Source of the DNA: Budorcas taxicolor
Taxonomy: Eukaryota; Chordata; Mammalia; Artiodactyla; Bovidae
NCBI RefSeq assembly: GCF_023091745.1
Contig: NC_068922.1
Span: 83,175,533-83,239,532, forward strand
Direction: 5' to 3'
Length of the DNA: 64,000 nucleotides
Part shown: piece after piece, positions 22,860-33,825 of the stretch
Layout of the letters: every line of letters begins with the position of its first letter
Position numbering within the stretch: the stretch's first letter is position 1
Translations under genes and position numbers: made by a program
The notes under the pieces: model-generated
What the model saw: only the letters and a program-made list of their open reading frames with translations
What the model was told of the DNA's origin: nothing
Databases searched by the model: none

Positions 22860-23003
22860 TACTTTCTGATAGTTTACAAACTCTGTAAGACCTAGGATCA
22901 CATCTGTCTTGTTCAGAATGATAACTCCTCTGTTCTGCACAATGCCTAGCATGCAGTAGGAATTCAATAATTTTGTGTTGAGTAAATGAGTGAATTAACA
23001 AAT
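22860..23003 (+). mobile_element. L2 LINE 3'-end fossil
   Basis: Pattern CACATCTGTCTTGTTCAG, GCACAATGCCTAGCATGCAG, TAGGAATTCAATAATTTTG, TGAGTAAATGAGTGAA is the ancient L2 tail, diverged. Confidence 0.65.
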
Positions 23004-23741
23004 ACGTCCTGGAAATTGATGGTCTAGCTGTAAACCCCTTAAAGGAAAACTCCTCGGTGCTTCAGCCTGCTGTGTTGTTCGGTGTACAAGTATAAGTCTG
23101 CATGACAAAAACAAATCTCTATCTATCCAAAATGTAAGTGTCTGTTAGGCCCTAGACTAATATTATCCAGCCCTCTGCCCTCAACGTGAGGGCAGGCAAA
23201 AGCAGGAACAGGGAACGAACAAGGAGGAAAAGATACCTTTGGAGAAGGGCTTGAGCAATGAGACTGAAACGTTCTGGAGGCCACATCAAGACAGATGTTA
23301 GGCAAGACAGCTTGAAGTAGACTTGACCTTCGCAAAGGCAGTCAAGGTCACAGCAGCAGGATCTCAGGGCACAACCCCAGTACAAGGTCAGGCACGATAT
23401 GGGAGGATGAATAGCACATTTGGTCCATCCGTGAGTGGAGAACAGCTTTGCAACAAGCGGTTCAGAAATAAATCCAGGAATGGAAAATTCAAACTGGGGC
23501 ATGGTATTCACTTAGTACCCAGAAAGTGCATTAGGGACGTGAGTGCTCATTCCAACTAGCCTTGCTGGGCTGGACTTCATTCCCTGCGGTTTCCTCAGTT
23601 CCTTCGGCCAGAGTTCCTCTCTCCTCCAAAGACTGACAGCAACCTGTGTGCAGCCCCTTCACGGCACTCAGCACATGCAGGCCTCAGGTCTGACTTGACC
23701 TTGGGCTTCTCGGCGGGCCTGGGAATGCTTGCGCTGTGCTG
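23004..23741. other. Intergenic spacer
   Basis: No feature recognised; open frames here are short and without domain signature. Confidence 0.5.
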
Positions 23742-23968
23742 CTGTGCTCAGTTGCTCAGTCCTGTCTGACTCTTTGTGACCCTGTGGACTTTAGCCTCCC
23801 AGGCTCCTCCGTTCATGGGATTTCCCAGGCAAGAATCCTGGAGTGGGTTGCCATTTCCTTCTCCAGGGGATCTTCCCAACCCAGGGATTGAACCCATGAC
23901 TCCTGCATCTCCTGCAGCTTCTGCATTGCCGGCAGATTCTTTATTGCTGAGTCACTGGGGAAACCTAA
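23742..23968 (-). mobile_element. Bov-tA SINE
   Basis: Antisense Bov-A body (CTCAGTCCTGTCTGACTC, GAGTGGGTTGCCATTTCC) and head (GATTGAACCCATGACTCC, GCTGAGTCACTGGGG). Confidence 0.92.
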
Positions 23969-23976
23969 AGAATCTC

Positions 23977-25134
23977 CAGTTCAGTTCAGTTCAGTCGCTC
24001 AGTCGTGCCCTACTCTTTGCGACCCCATGGACTGCAGCACACCAGGCCTTCCTGTCCATCACCAGCTCCTGGAGTTTACCTAAACCCATGTCTATTGAGT
24101 CAGTGATGTCTTCCAATCATCTCATCCTCTGTCGTCCCCTTTTCCTCCTGCCTTCAATCTTCCCCAGCTTCAGGGTCTTTTCAAATGAGTCTGTTCTTTG
24201 CATCAGGTGATCAAAGTACTGGAGTTTCAGCTTCAGTATCAGTCCTTCCAATGAATATTCAGGACTGATTTCCTTTAGGTTGGACTAGTTGGAGCTCCTT
24301 GCAGTCCAAAGGACTCTCAAGAGTCTTCTCCAACACCACAGTTCAAAAGCATCAATTCTTTGGTGCTCAGCTTTCTTTACAGTTCAACTCTCATATGACT
24401 ACTGGAAAAACCACATCTTTGACTAGATGGACCTTTGTTGGCAAAGTAATGTCTCTACTTTTTAATATGCTGTCTAGGTTGATCACAGCTTTTCTTCCAA
24501 GGAGTAAGTGTCTTTTAATTTCATGGCTGCAGTCACCACCTGCAGTGATTTTGGAGCCCAGAAAAATAGAGTCTCTCACTGTTTCCCTTGTTTCCCCATC
24601 TATTTCCCATGAAGTGATGGAACAGGATGCCATGATCTTGGTTTTTTGAATGTTGAGTTTTAAGCCAACTTTTTCACTCTCCTCTTTCACTTTCATCAGG
24701 AGGCTCTTTAGTTCTTCTTAGCTTTCTGCCATAAGGGTGGTGTTATCTGCATATCTGAGGTTATTGATATTTCTCCCAGCAATCTTGATTCCAGCTTGTG
24801 TTTCTTCCAGTCCAGCATTTCTCATAATGTACTTTGTATAGAAGTTTAATAAGCAGGGTGACAATATACAGCCTTGACGTACTCCTTTTCCTATTTGGAA
24901 CCAGTCTGTTATTCCATGTCCAGTTCTAACTGTTGCTTCCTGAGCTGCATACAGATTTCTCAAGAGGCAGGTCAGGTGGTCTGGTATTCCCATCTCTTTC
25001 AGAATTTTCCACAGTTTATTGTGATCCACACAGTCAAAGGCTTTGGCATAGTCAATAAAGCAGAAATAGATGTTTTTCTGGAACTCTTTTACTTTCTCAA
25101 TGATCCAACAGATGTTGGTGATTTGATCTCTCAT
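23977..25134 (-). mobile_element. BovB LINE, 5'-truncated
   Basis: Tail repeat at 23977, then the full 3' half of the reverse transcriptase to TNICWIIEKVKEFQKN. FCFIDYAKAFDCVDHNKLWK, GKGVRQGCILSPC and a YADN box (in place of YADD) are visible. The catalytic second Asp is replaced by Asn, and stops and frameshifts elsewhere confirm an inactive copy. It abuts the Bov-tA to its left. Confidence 0.93.
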
Positions 25135-25246
25135 TCACATCTATTATCTCCTGCCTGCCAGAGGAGAAGCACAGCATTTGACACACAGAAAACAGACTCA
25201 TGATCTCTCTCAGCTATTTCAGTGAGCTGTTGTAAAGGTTGTATAA

Positions 25247-25462
25247 GTTAAAGTGAAAGTGTTAGTCGCTCAGTCAGGTCCAACTCTTTGTGATCCCATG
25301 AACTGTAGCCCAACAGGCTCCTCTGTCCATGGGATTCTCCAGGCAAGAATACTGGGGTGAGTTGCCATTTCCTTCTCCAGCAGATCTTCATGACCCAGGG
25401 ACTGAACCCAGATCTCCTGTACTGCAGGCAGATTCTTTACCATCTGAACCATCATGGAAAAA
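25247..25462 (-). mobile_element. Bov-tA SINE
   Basis: Antisense Bov-A body (GTTAGTCGCTCAGTCAGG, GTCCATGGGATTCTCCAGG) then head (TTTACCATCTGAACCATCATGG). Confidence 0.92.
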
Positions 25463-26610
25463 TCATGTACAAATAATTTCATAAATTGTATATGTATTAC
25501 CTATATGTCCCAAGGTTGCATATTATTTAATATTCAAACTCCCACATGCAGAGATGAGAAAGGAGTCTAGTCTTTCTTGCTCTCTGCTGGAGGCATGTTC
25601 AAGAATCCAAGGAGGACATATCCAGTTCAAAAGGTCCATCCTGATAGCACTCAGGAGCTTATGGGGCTGGACAGTCTGAATAGTCGAAAGCCCCAGGCTG
25701 AGGACCTGTAACTAGAAACACTGTTGTGATGAAATGCTGCCCCATCCCTCGCTGCTGGTGCCGCTGTAATGCATCCTCACCGTGGTTCTCCAGGGGCAAG
25801 GAAGCAGTTCCTTTCTTACAGTTCTTTGTGTGGCCATGGGTGATCCTTCCCCCAAATGGCTCACATCCGCAAACTTTACTTCTGTTCATCTATTCCTTCT
25901 GTTTGGGTACAGAGAGCTCTTTCCTCTAAGACACAGGGGTGAAAAGAATTCTGCATGACCCACACAGTGTCTCCAAAACCTGCCTTCCTCTCCAACAGAA
26001 GGGAGTTGGTCAAGGTCACTGTTTCAGACTTCCTAATGATGAGGTAGTTTATGAGGCTTTTCATCTTCATCTGATACCCAGGCTCAAGGTCACATGATTT
26101 TATGGGAAATGTGTCAGTAATTTTGAACCACAAGGGAAAGGCTCAAATTCTTTATCAGCATCTTCTTCAGATGCCCCTAGACTTGCCCTCTGCTCTAACA
26201 CCTCCCCATAAAGTTCCATGCTTCGATAACAACAGAATTAAAGTCCACGTGTTTCCAGCAGAATTGAAGCGCACGTATTTCCCAAAACCCTTATCTCAGA
26301 ACAATGGCTCAGTGCATACTTTTCATTTGTGTAATGAAAGAATCAATTCTACTGTTTTTCAAAATACAAAGAGTGACCCAAAGTGAACCTCAGTTCACCT
26401 CCACCACTAGAAAAGAAGAGTACAGCTCCCTTTTTAATAACTAGTTCTCCAACTTCATAAAGAGGTGAAATTGCACCTCCGCCACGTACTTGATAATATG
26501 TGATATTAATGTTGTGGAGATATTTGTATTATGGTGGGCACATATTAAACATCAGTGCTTGAATGATGATCAAATTCTAATGATGATTAAAATGGTGATG
26601 TGAATGGTGT
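25463..26610. other. Intergenic spacer
   Basis: No named feature. It ends in AT-rich, TGATGA-rich sequence (26560..26608) into which the next BovB is inserted. Confidence 0.5.
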
Positions 26611-28800
26611 CAGTTCAGTTCAGTTCAGTCACTCAGTCGTGTCTGACTCTTGGTGACCCCATGAATTGCAGCACTCTAGGCCTCCCTGTCCATCACCATC
26701 TCCCAGATATCACTCAGACTCATGTCCATCGAGTCGGTGATGCCATCCAGCCATCTCATCCTCGGTCGTCCCCTTCTCCTCCTGCCCCCAATCCCTCCCA
26801 GCATTAGAGTCTTTTCCAATGAGTCAACTCTTTGCATGAGGTGGCCAAAGTACTGGAGTTTCAGCTTTAGCATCAGTCCTTCCAAAGAACACCCAGGGCT
26901 GATCTCCTTCAGAATGGACTGGTTGGATCTCCTTGCAGTCCAAGGGACTCTCAAGAGTCTTCTCCAACACCACAGTTCAAAAGCATCAATTCTTCAGTGC
27001 TTAGCTTTCTTCACAGTCCAAGTCTCACATCCATACATGACCTCTGGAAAAACCATGGCCTTGACTAGACGGACCTTTGTTGGCAAAGCAATGTCTCTGC
27101 TTTTGAATATGCTATCTAGCTTAGTCATAACTTTCCTTCCAAGGAGTAAGCATCATTTAATTTCATGGCTGCAGTCACCATCTGCAGTGATTTTGGAGCC
27201 CCCCAAAATTAAAATATGACACTGTTTCCACTGTTTCCCCATCTATTTCCCATGAAGTGATGGGACTGGATGCCATGATCTTCATTTTCTGAATGTTGAG
27301 CTTTAAGCCAACTTTTTCGCTCTCCTCTTTCACTTTCATCAAGAGGCTCTTTAGTTCCTCTTCACCTTCTGCCATAAGGGTGTTGTCATCTGCATATCTG
27401 AGGTTATTGATATTTCTCCCGGCAGTCTTGATTCCAGCTTGTGCTTCTTCCAGCCCAGCATTTCTCATGATGTACTCTGCATATGAGTTAAACAAGCAGG
27501 GTGGCAATATACAGCCTTGACGTACTCCTTTTCCTATTTGGAACCAGTCTGTTGTTCCATGTCCAGTTCTAACTGTTGCTTCCTGACCTGCATATAGGTT
27601 TCTCAAGAGGCAGGTCAGGTGGTCTGGTATCCCCATCTCTTTCAGAATTTGCCACAGTTTATTGTGATCCACACAGTCAAGTCAATAAAGCAGAAATAGA
27701 TATTTTTCTGGAACTCTCTTGCTTTTTCCATGATCCAGCGGATGTTGGCAATTTGATCTCTGGTTCCTCTGCCTTTTCTAAAACCAGCTTGAACATCAGG
27801 GAGTTCATGGTTCACGTATTGCTGAAGCCTGGCTTGGAGAATTTTGAGCATTTCTTTACTAGCATGTGAGATGAGTGCAATTGTGCGGTAGTTTGAACAT
27901 TCTTTGGCATTGCCTTTCTTTGGAATTGGAATGAAAACTGACCTTTTCCAGTCCTGTGGCAACCGCTGAGTTTTCCAAATTTGCTGACATATTGAGTGCA
28001 GCACTTTCACAGCATCATCTTCCAGGATTTAAAATAGCTCAGGTGGAATTCCATCACCTCCACTAGCTTTGTTCGTAGTGATGCTTTCTAAGGCCCACTT
28101 GACTTCACATTCCAGGATGTCTCACTCTAGATGAGTGATCACATCATCATGATTATCTGGGTCTTGAAGATCTTTTTTGTACAGTTCTTCCGTGTAGTCT
28201 TGCCACCTCTTCTTAACATCTTCTGGTTCTGTTAGGTCCATACCATTTCTGTCCTTTATCGAGCCCATCTTTGCATGAAATGTTCCCTTGGTATCTCTAG
28301 TTTTCTTAAAGAGATCTCTAGTCTTTCCCATTCTGTTGTTTTCCTCTATTTCTTTCCCTTAAATCTATTTCTCACTTCCACTGTATAATCATAAGGGATT
28401 TGATTTAGGTCATACCTGAATGGCCTAGTGGTTTTCCCTACTTTCTTCAATTTAAGTCTGAATTTGGCAATAAGGAGTTCATGATCTGAGCCACAGTCAG
28501 CTCCCGGTCTTGTTTTTGCTGACTCTATAGAGCTTCTCCATCTTTGGCTGCAAAGAATATAATCAGTCTGATTTCGGTGTTGACCATCTGGTGATGTCCA
28601 TGTGTAGAGTCTTCTCTTGTGTTGTTGGAAGAGGGTGTTTGCTGTGACCAGTGCGTTCTCTTGGCAAAACTCTATTAGCCTTTGCCCTGCTTCATTCTGT
28701 ACTCCAACGCCAAATTTGCCTGTTACTCCAGGTGTTTTCTGACTTCCTACTTTTGCATTCCAGTCCCCTATAATGAAAAGAACATCTTTTTTGGGTGTTA
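26611..28800 (-). mobile_element. BovB LINE, 2.2 kb, truncated in the endonuclease region
   Basis: From the CAGTTCAGTTCAG tail to the segment encoding the endonuclease. The reverse-transcriptase region shows NNLRYADDNTLMAEG and GKGVRQGCILPPC; the upstream linker shows KTRDLFKKTRDTKGTFHAKM. A deletion removes codons between CFID and VDHNK (near 27680), and frameshifts near 27210 and elsewhere inactivate it. ATGGTGT/ATGGTTT at the two edges may be a diverged target duplication. Confidence 0.93.
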
Positions 28801-28834
28801 TGGTTTAGGGCCCACATAATTCACTTCAGAGCAG

Positions 28835-29290
28835 TGTGACGGTTAATTTTATGTGCCAAGTGAACTGGGCTAAGGGAGACCCACATAGCTTGTAGAACAC
28901 TCTGGGTGTGTCTCAGAGGATACTTCTAGAAGAGATTAGCGTGTGAATCAGTGAACTAAGCAAAAAGAATCTCTCTCACTGATGCCAGTGGGCATCAGCC
29001 AATCCATTGGAAGCCTGAATAGAACAAAAAAGCTGAAGAAAGGTGAATTTCTCTCTGCTAAGGTACAACACGGATCTTCTCCCACTTTGGACATGGATGT
29101 TCCTGATTACTGGACGGATGGAATCAGACCAGGACTTACATCAACTCCCCTGGTTCTCAGGCCCCCAGACTCAGACTGAATTACAGTATCTGCTTTCCTG
29201 GGTCTCCAATGGTAGCCCATGGGACTTCTCAGCCTCCATAATCACAGGAGCCAATTCCTATGGTAATTCAATCTCTCTCTATAGATAGAT
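28835..29290 (+). mobile_element. Ancient mammalian interspersed repeat, class uncertain
   Basis: Widespread mammalian repeat pattern: GACGGTTAATTTTATGTGCC, AGAAGAGATTAGCGTGTGAATC, CATCAGCCAATCCATTGGAAG, GGGACTTCTCAGCCTCCATAA, AGCCAATTCCTATGGTAATTC. I recognise the family but cannot assign it reliably to an LTR or DNA class. Confidence 0.6.
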
Positions 29291-29363
29291 TTTTTTTTTT
29301 CCTGATTGTCAGGAAAACTCTGGCTTCTAGTAGAGATGTTGAGAAACAGAATTTTAAAGACGA

Positions 29364-29783
29364 GATTTCTTATTATTTATTGAAGTGTAGTTGATTTATA
29401 ATGTGTTAATCTGCTATACAGAAAAGTGATTCAGTTATACGTATATACATTCTTATGTTCTTTTTTCTTTATGGTTTATCATGGGGTATTGAATACGGTT
29501 CTGTGCTATACAGTAAGACCTTGTTTGTCCATTCCATATGTAATAGATTGCACCTGCTAAACCCAGCCTCCCACTCACTCTACCCTGCAACAGCCACCAG
29601 CCTATTCTCTGTGTCCACGATTCTGTCTCTATTTCATAGCTGGTTCATTTGTGCCATATTTTAGATCGCCACAATAAGGGATATCGCATACTATTTGTCT
29701 CTCTCTTTCTGACTTAAGATAATCTCTAGTTGCATTCAAACTGCTGCAGATGGCATTACTTCATTCTTTTCCATGGTTGTGTA
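29364..29783 (-). mobile_element. L1 3'-end fragment, outermost layer of a nest (left piece)
   Basis: Antisense artiodactyl L1 tail: TTGAAGTGTAGTTGATTTAT, AGTGATTCAGTTATACGTAT, TCTGACTTAAGATAATCTCT, CATTCTTTTCCATGGTTGTG. It continues at 32392. Confidence 0.88.
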
Positions 29784-29967
29784 GTCCCCACTGGAAGAGT
29801 GGAGAAATGACTCCAGCAAGAATGATGAGATGGAGCCAAAGCAAAAACAATGCCCAGTTGTGGATGTGACTGGTGATGGAAGTAGGGTCCAGTGCTGTAA
29901 AGAACAATATTGCATAGGAACCTGGAATGTTAGGTCCATGAATCAAGGTAAATTGGAAGTGGTCAAA
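29784..29967 (+). mobile_element. Outer BovB LINE, 5' piece
   Basis: BovB 5' region: GGAGAAATGACTCCAGCAAG, GGAACCTGGAATGTTAGG, CATGAATCAAGGTAAATTGG, ending GTGGTCAAA at an LTR insertion. It resumes at 31153 with AGATGCCAAGAGTGAACATC. Confidence 0.9.
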
Positions 29968-29971
29968 CAGG

Positions 29972-31148
29972 TGAAAGGTTGTTGCTGAACCATGAAAAGA
30001 GGCTGGGATTCTTGGCCTCTGGAGGAGAAGAATTCAATCTGGGGCCAGAGATGAGGCTTGATCGCTCAGAACTTTTGTGTAATAAAGTTTTATTAAAGTA
30101 TAAAGGAGATAGAGAAAGGTTCTGACATAGGCATCAGAAGGGGGCAGAAAGAGTACCCCCTTGCTAGTGTTAGCAGTGGAGTTATATACTCTCCAATGAA
30201 TCAAAAGAATGTCTGGAGGTTGTAAAGACCTCACCAGACCTACTCCCATAATTTACATTTTAAGATAATAGGATTAGCCAGAAGGTTTAATCCAGAGACT
30301 ATCCTCAGGCAGGATACATATAACAATAATGTTGGCTTAAAGCTCAACATTCAGAAAATGAAGATCATGGCATCCGGTCCCATCACTTCATGGGAAATAG
30401 ATGGGGAAACAGTGGAAACAGTGTCAGACTTTATTTTTTTGGGTGCTCCAAAATCACTGCAGATGGTGATTGCAGCCATGAAATTAAAAGACACTTACTC
30501 CTTGGAAGAAAAGTTATGACCAACCTAGACAGCATATTCAAAAGCAGAGACATTACTTTGCCAACAAAGGTCCGTCTAGTCAAGGCCATGGTTTTTCCAG
30601 TGGTCATGTATGGATGTGAGAGTTGGATTGTGAAGAAAGCTGAGCACTGAAGAATTGATGCTTTTGAACTGTGGTGTTGGAGAAGACTCTTGAGAGTCCC
30701 TTGGACTGCAAGGAGATCCAACCAGTCCATTCTGAAGGAGATCAGCCCTGGGTGTTCTTTGGAAGAAATAATGCTAAAGCTGAAACTCCAGTACTTTGGC
30801 CACCTCATGCGAAGAGTTGACTCACTGGAAAAGACTCTGATGCTGGGAGGGATTGGGGGCAGGAGGAGGAGGGGACAACAGAGGATAAGATGGCTGGATG
30901 GCATCACCGACTTGATGGGCATGAATTTGAGTGAACTCCAGGAGTTGGTGATGGAGACGGAGGCCTGGCATGCTGCCATTCATGGGGTTGCAAAGAGTCG
31001 GACACGACTGAGCAACTGAACTGAACTGAACTGAAGGAATCGAGGGGAAAAAAAGTTTATCCTTTTTCCCTCCTTGAGAATTCCAGACCCCTCTCTCTTT
31101 GGGGACCCCTAGACTTCTTATCAACCTGCCTAGGAAACGACTCTCTCA
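29972..31148 (-). mobile_element. ERV1-like solo LTR inserted in BovB, itself split by another BovB
   Basis: Starts TGAAAGG and ends CTCTCA, flanked by CAGG at 29968..29971 and 31149..31152 (4-bp target duplication). The minus strand carries AATAAAACTTTATTACAC, a polyadenylation context, so the LTR reads leftward. Only 29972..30329 and 31036..31148 are LTR, about 470 bp. The middle is a BovB insertion. No internal retroviral genes are present. Confidence 0.85.
30330..31035 (+). mobile_element. Inner BovB 3' fragment inside the LTR
   Basis: Starts at TTGGCTTAAAGCTCAACATTC and runs to the CTGAACTGAACTGAA tail. It encodes the C-terminal BovB region (ITADGDCSHEIKRHLLLGRK, KVRLVKAMVFPVVMYGCES, then GIGGRRRRG). 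Stops after KKAEH make it inactive. Confidence 0.93.
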
Positions 31149-31152
31149 CAGG

Positions 31153-32163
31153 AGATGCCAAGAGTGAACATCCACATTTGAGGAATCAGTGAACTAAAAT
31201 GGACTGGAAATGGTGAATTTAATTCAGAGGGCCATTATATCTACTACTGTGGGCAAGAATCTCTTAGGAGAAATGGAGTAGCCCCCATAGTCAATGAAAG
31301 AGTCTGAAATGCAGTAAGTGGGTGTAATCTCAAAAACGACAGAATGATCTCTGTTCATCTCCAAGGCAAATCACTCAGTATCACAGTAATCCTAGTCTAT
31401 GTCCCAAATACTAATGCTGAAGAAGCTGAAGCTGAATGGTTCCATGAAGACCTACAAGACCTTCTAGAACTAACACCCAAAAAAGGTGTTCTTTTCATCA
31501 TAGGGGACTGGAATGCAAAAGCAGAAAGTCAAGAGATACCTGGAGTAACAGGCAAATTTGGCCTTGGAGAACAGAATGAAGCAGGGCAAAGGCTAACAGA
31601 GTTTGGCCAAGAGAACACACTGGTCATAGCAAACACCATCTTCCAACAACACAAGAGAAGACTCTACACATGGACATCACCAGATGTCAACACCAAAATC
31701 AGACTGATTATATTCTTTGCAGCCAAAGATGGAGAAGCTCTATAGAGTCAGCAAAAACAAGACTGGGAGCTGACTGTGGCTCAGATCATGAACAGCTTAT
31801 TGCAAAATTCAGAGGTAAATTGAAATAAATAGGGAAAACCACTAGACCATTCAGGTATGACCTAAATTAAATCCCTTATGATTATACAGTGGAAGTGAGA
31901 AATAGATTCAAAGGATTATATCTGATAGACAGAGCGCCTGAAGAGCTGTGGAAAGAGGCTCATGACACTGTGCAGGAGGCAGTGATCAAGACCATCCCCA
32001 AGAAAAAGAAAGGCAAAAAGGCTGTCTGAGGAGGACTTACAAAAAGCTATGAAAAGAAGAGAAGCTAAAGCAAAGGAGAAAAGGAAAGATATGCCATCTG
32101 AATGCAGAGTTCCAAAGAATAGCAAGGAGAGATAGGAAAGCCTCCCTCAGTGATCAATGCAAA
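31153..32163 (+). mobile_element. Outer BovB LINE, endonuclease region
   Basis: Encodes the APE-type endonuclease part, best seen at 31344..31745: NAEEAEAEWFHEDLQDLLEL, FIIGDWNAKAESQEIPGVTG, RRLYTWTSPD. The GDWNA motif with its catalytic Asp/Asn is kept, but the frame breaks right after TSPD, so the SDHELL histidine motif is in another frame. The element breaks off after GTGATCAATGCAAAAAA. Confidence 0.9.
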
Positions 32164-32193
32164 AAATCATAATAATTTTATTTTATTATTGGA

Positions 32194-32391
32194 GTTGGAT
32201 GGCATCACCAAGTGAGAAATTTCTAAGGTATTTATTACAATATTCATCAAGTTGGATGGCATCACCAACTCGATGGACATGAGTTTGAGCAAGCTCCAGA
32301 AGTTGGTGATGGACAGGGAGGCCTGGCACGCTGCTGCCCATGGGGCTGCAAAGCGTCGGACATGACTGAGTGACTGAACGGGACTGAGCAT
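32194..32391 (+). mobile_element. Outer BovB LINE, 3'-end piece
   Basis: BovB 3' end (AACTCGATGGACATGAG, GGCACGCTGCTGCCCATGG, CGGACATGACTGAGTGACTG). The whole reverse-transcriptase region is missing between it and 32163. A 17-bp stretch TTGGATGGCATCACCAA is repeated at 32196 and 32251. Confidence 0.82.
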
Positions 32392-32515
32392 TCTGCTGCA
32401 TGCACATCTTTTGCATCCACTGATCTGTCGATGGACATTTGAGGTGTTTCCATGCGTGGCTACTATGGATAGTGCTTCTATGAACATAGGATGAGTTTTT
32501 TTATTTGATTCTAGC
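32392..32515 (-). mobile_element. L1 fragment, outermost layer (right piece)
   Basis: CACATCTTTTGCATCCACTG, GTCGATGGACATTTGAGG, TTCTATGAACATAGGATGAG continue the L1 antisense sequence cut at 29783. Confidence 0.82.
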
Positions 32516-33283
32516 TTTTCCAGAACTGACTCTCTAATATAAATAAAGATTCTATTTCCACTATTAAAAAGAGGATCAGCTGCCCATGGCATGAGCTATT
32601 AATGGAGATAGATGGATATATCTCTGCACTGGACAGTCCTAATCAACCACTTTTAAGAAGTTAAGGAGCTAAATGATTCTGTATATGATATTTTCTAAAA
32701 ATTTTAGAAAACTAAGGAAAATAATGACATTGGCTGTTGCTCCTGATGTTGCCGGACAACGTGGATGGAAAGCATGGGCTCAGGGATCCGACCATTGAAT
32801 CCAGCTGATGACGCTGATGATACTGATCATAATCACTTAATTGCTATGATTAATACTGATTATGGTTGATCTGATTGATAATGCTGATTAAAACAGTGAT
32901 GTGAATGGTTTGGGTTCCACATAATTCACTTTAGTACATCCGTGTGTTAAATGAGAATTTAGTCAACTTGCATGCCATATTTATTTGCAGCTATCAGGTT
33001 CCACATGTGCTCTGCACTCCTGCAGCCCCCAATCCACTCTCCTCACTGTAAAGTGATCTTTTTGTTGCTGTGCAATGTTGTATAAGGTACAGGTTTAGCA
33101 AAGTGATTTTTTGAAAAACCAAGTCTGGTCATGCTTGGAACCACACAATGGTTCCTGCTGCTCACGGGAGAAAGACCCGCCACTGAAGGGCCCTGCAGAC
33201 CCGACACCCACCCATGAGAGAGCATCTAACCCTAGAAGGATGGCCTGGTCATCGCTTGATTAAATCACACAATTCTTCTAAGC
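32516..33283. other. Intergenic spacer
   Basis: Contains a CTGAT-rich low-complexity stretch at 32800..32900 and the block at 32892..32929 that resembles the host site of the BovB at 26611..28800. No gene. Confidence 0.5.
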
Positions 33284-33477
33284 ACCGTTGTCCAACAGAA
33301 CTTTCTGCAGTGATGAGAAGGTTCCATGTCTGCGCTGTCCAGTAGGCAGCGGTGGCTGTTGAGCACCTGAAGTGTGACTAATGCAACTGAGAAACTGAAT
33401 TTTAAATTCCATCTCACTTTGATTAAAATTTAGATTTGAATAGCCACATGTGGCTAGTGACTACCATACTGGACAGT
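33284..33477 (+). mobile_element. hAT-type (Charlie-like, MER-class) DNA transposon fossil
   Basis: Terminal inverted repeats: left TTGTCCAACAGAACTTTCTG, right CATACTGGACAGTGCAG (its reverse complement begins CTGCACTGTCCAGT). The body has GAATAGCCACATGTGGCTAG. About 194 bp, non-autonomous. Confidence 0.75.
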
Positions 33478-33606
33478 GCAGCTCTAGCGTTCAGCTCGGG
33501 GAAATGCGAGTGGAAGTGCCTGCCATTACCCCCTAGATCCACAGATAGAGATGTTAACACTGAACTTTTCAATCATGAAATTTACCACAGAAATGCCCCG
33601 TGTTGG

Positions 33607-33825
33607 GGTTTCTATGGTGGCTCAGTGGTATCGACTCTAACAGCAATGCAGGAGACCACTGGCAGTGTAGGAGACATGGTTTCGATCCCTGGGTCAGGAA
33701 GATTCCCTGGAGAAGGAAATGGCAACCCACTCCAGTATTCTTGCCTGGGAAACCCATGGACAGAGAAGCTTGGTGGGCTACCGTCAACGGGGTTGCAAGA
33801 GTCGGATGTAACTTAGTGACTACTA
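33607..33825 (+). mobile_element. Bov-tA SINE
   Basis: Head ATGGTGGCTCAGTGGTATCG, B box GTTTCGATCCC, Bov-A body. The head carries a small internal duplication (AATGCAGGAGACCACTGGCA then TGTAGGAGACATGG). Confidence 0.92.

Noticed and set aside
23123..23559. Open frames on both strands hinting at a small gene
   Set aside because: No domain, no splice-flanked structure and no similarity I recognise; lengths are within chance.
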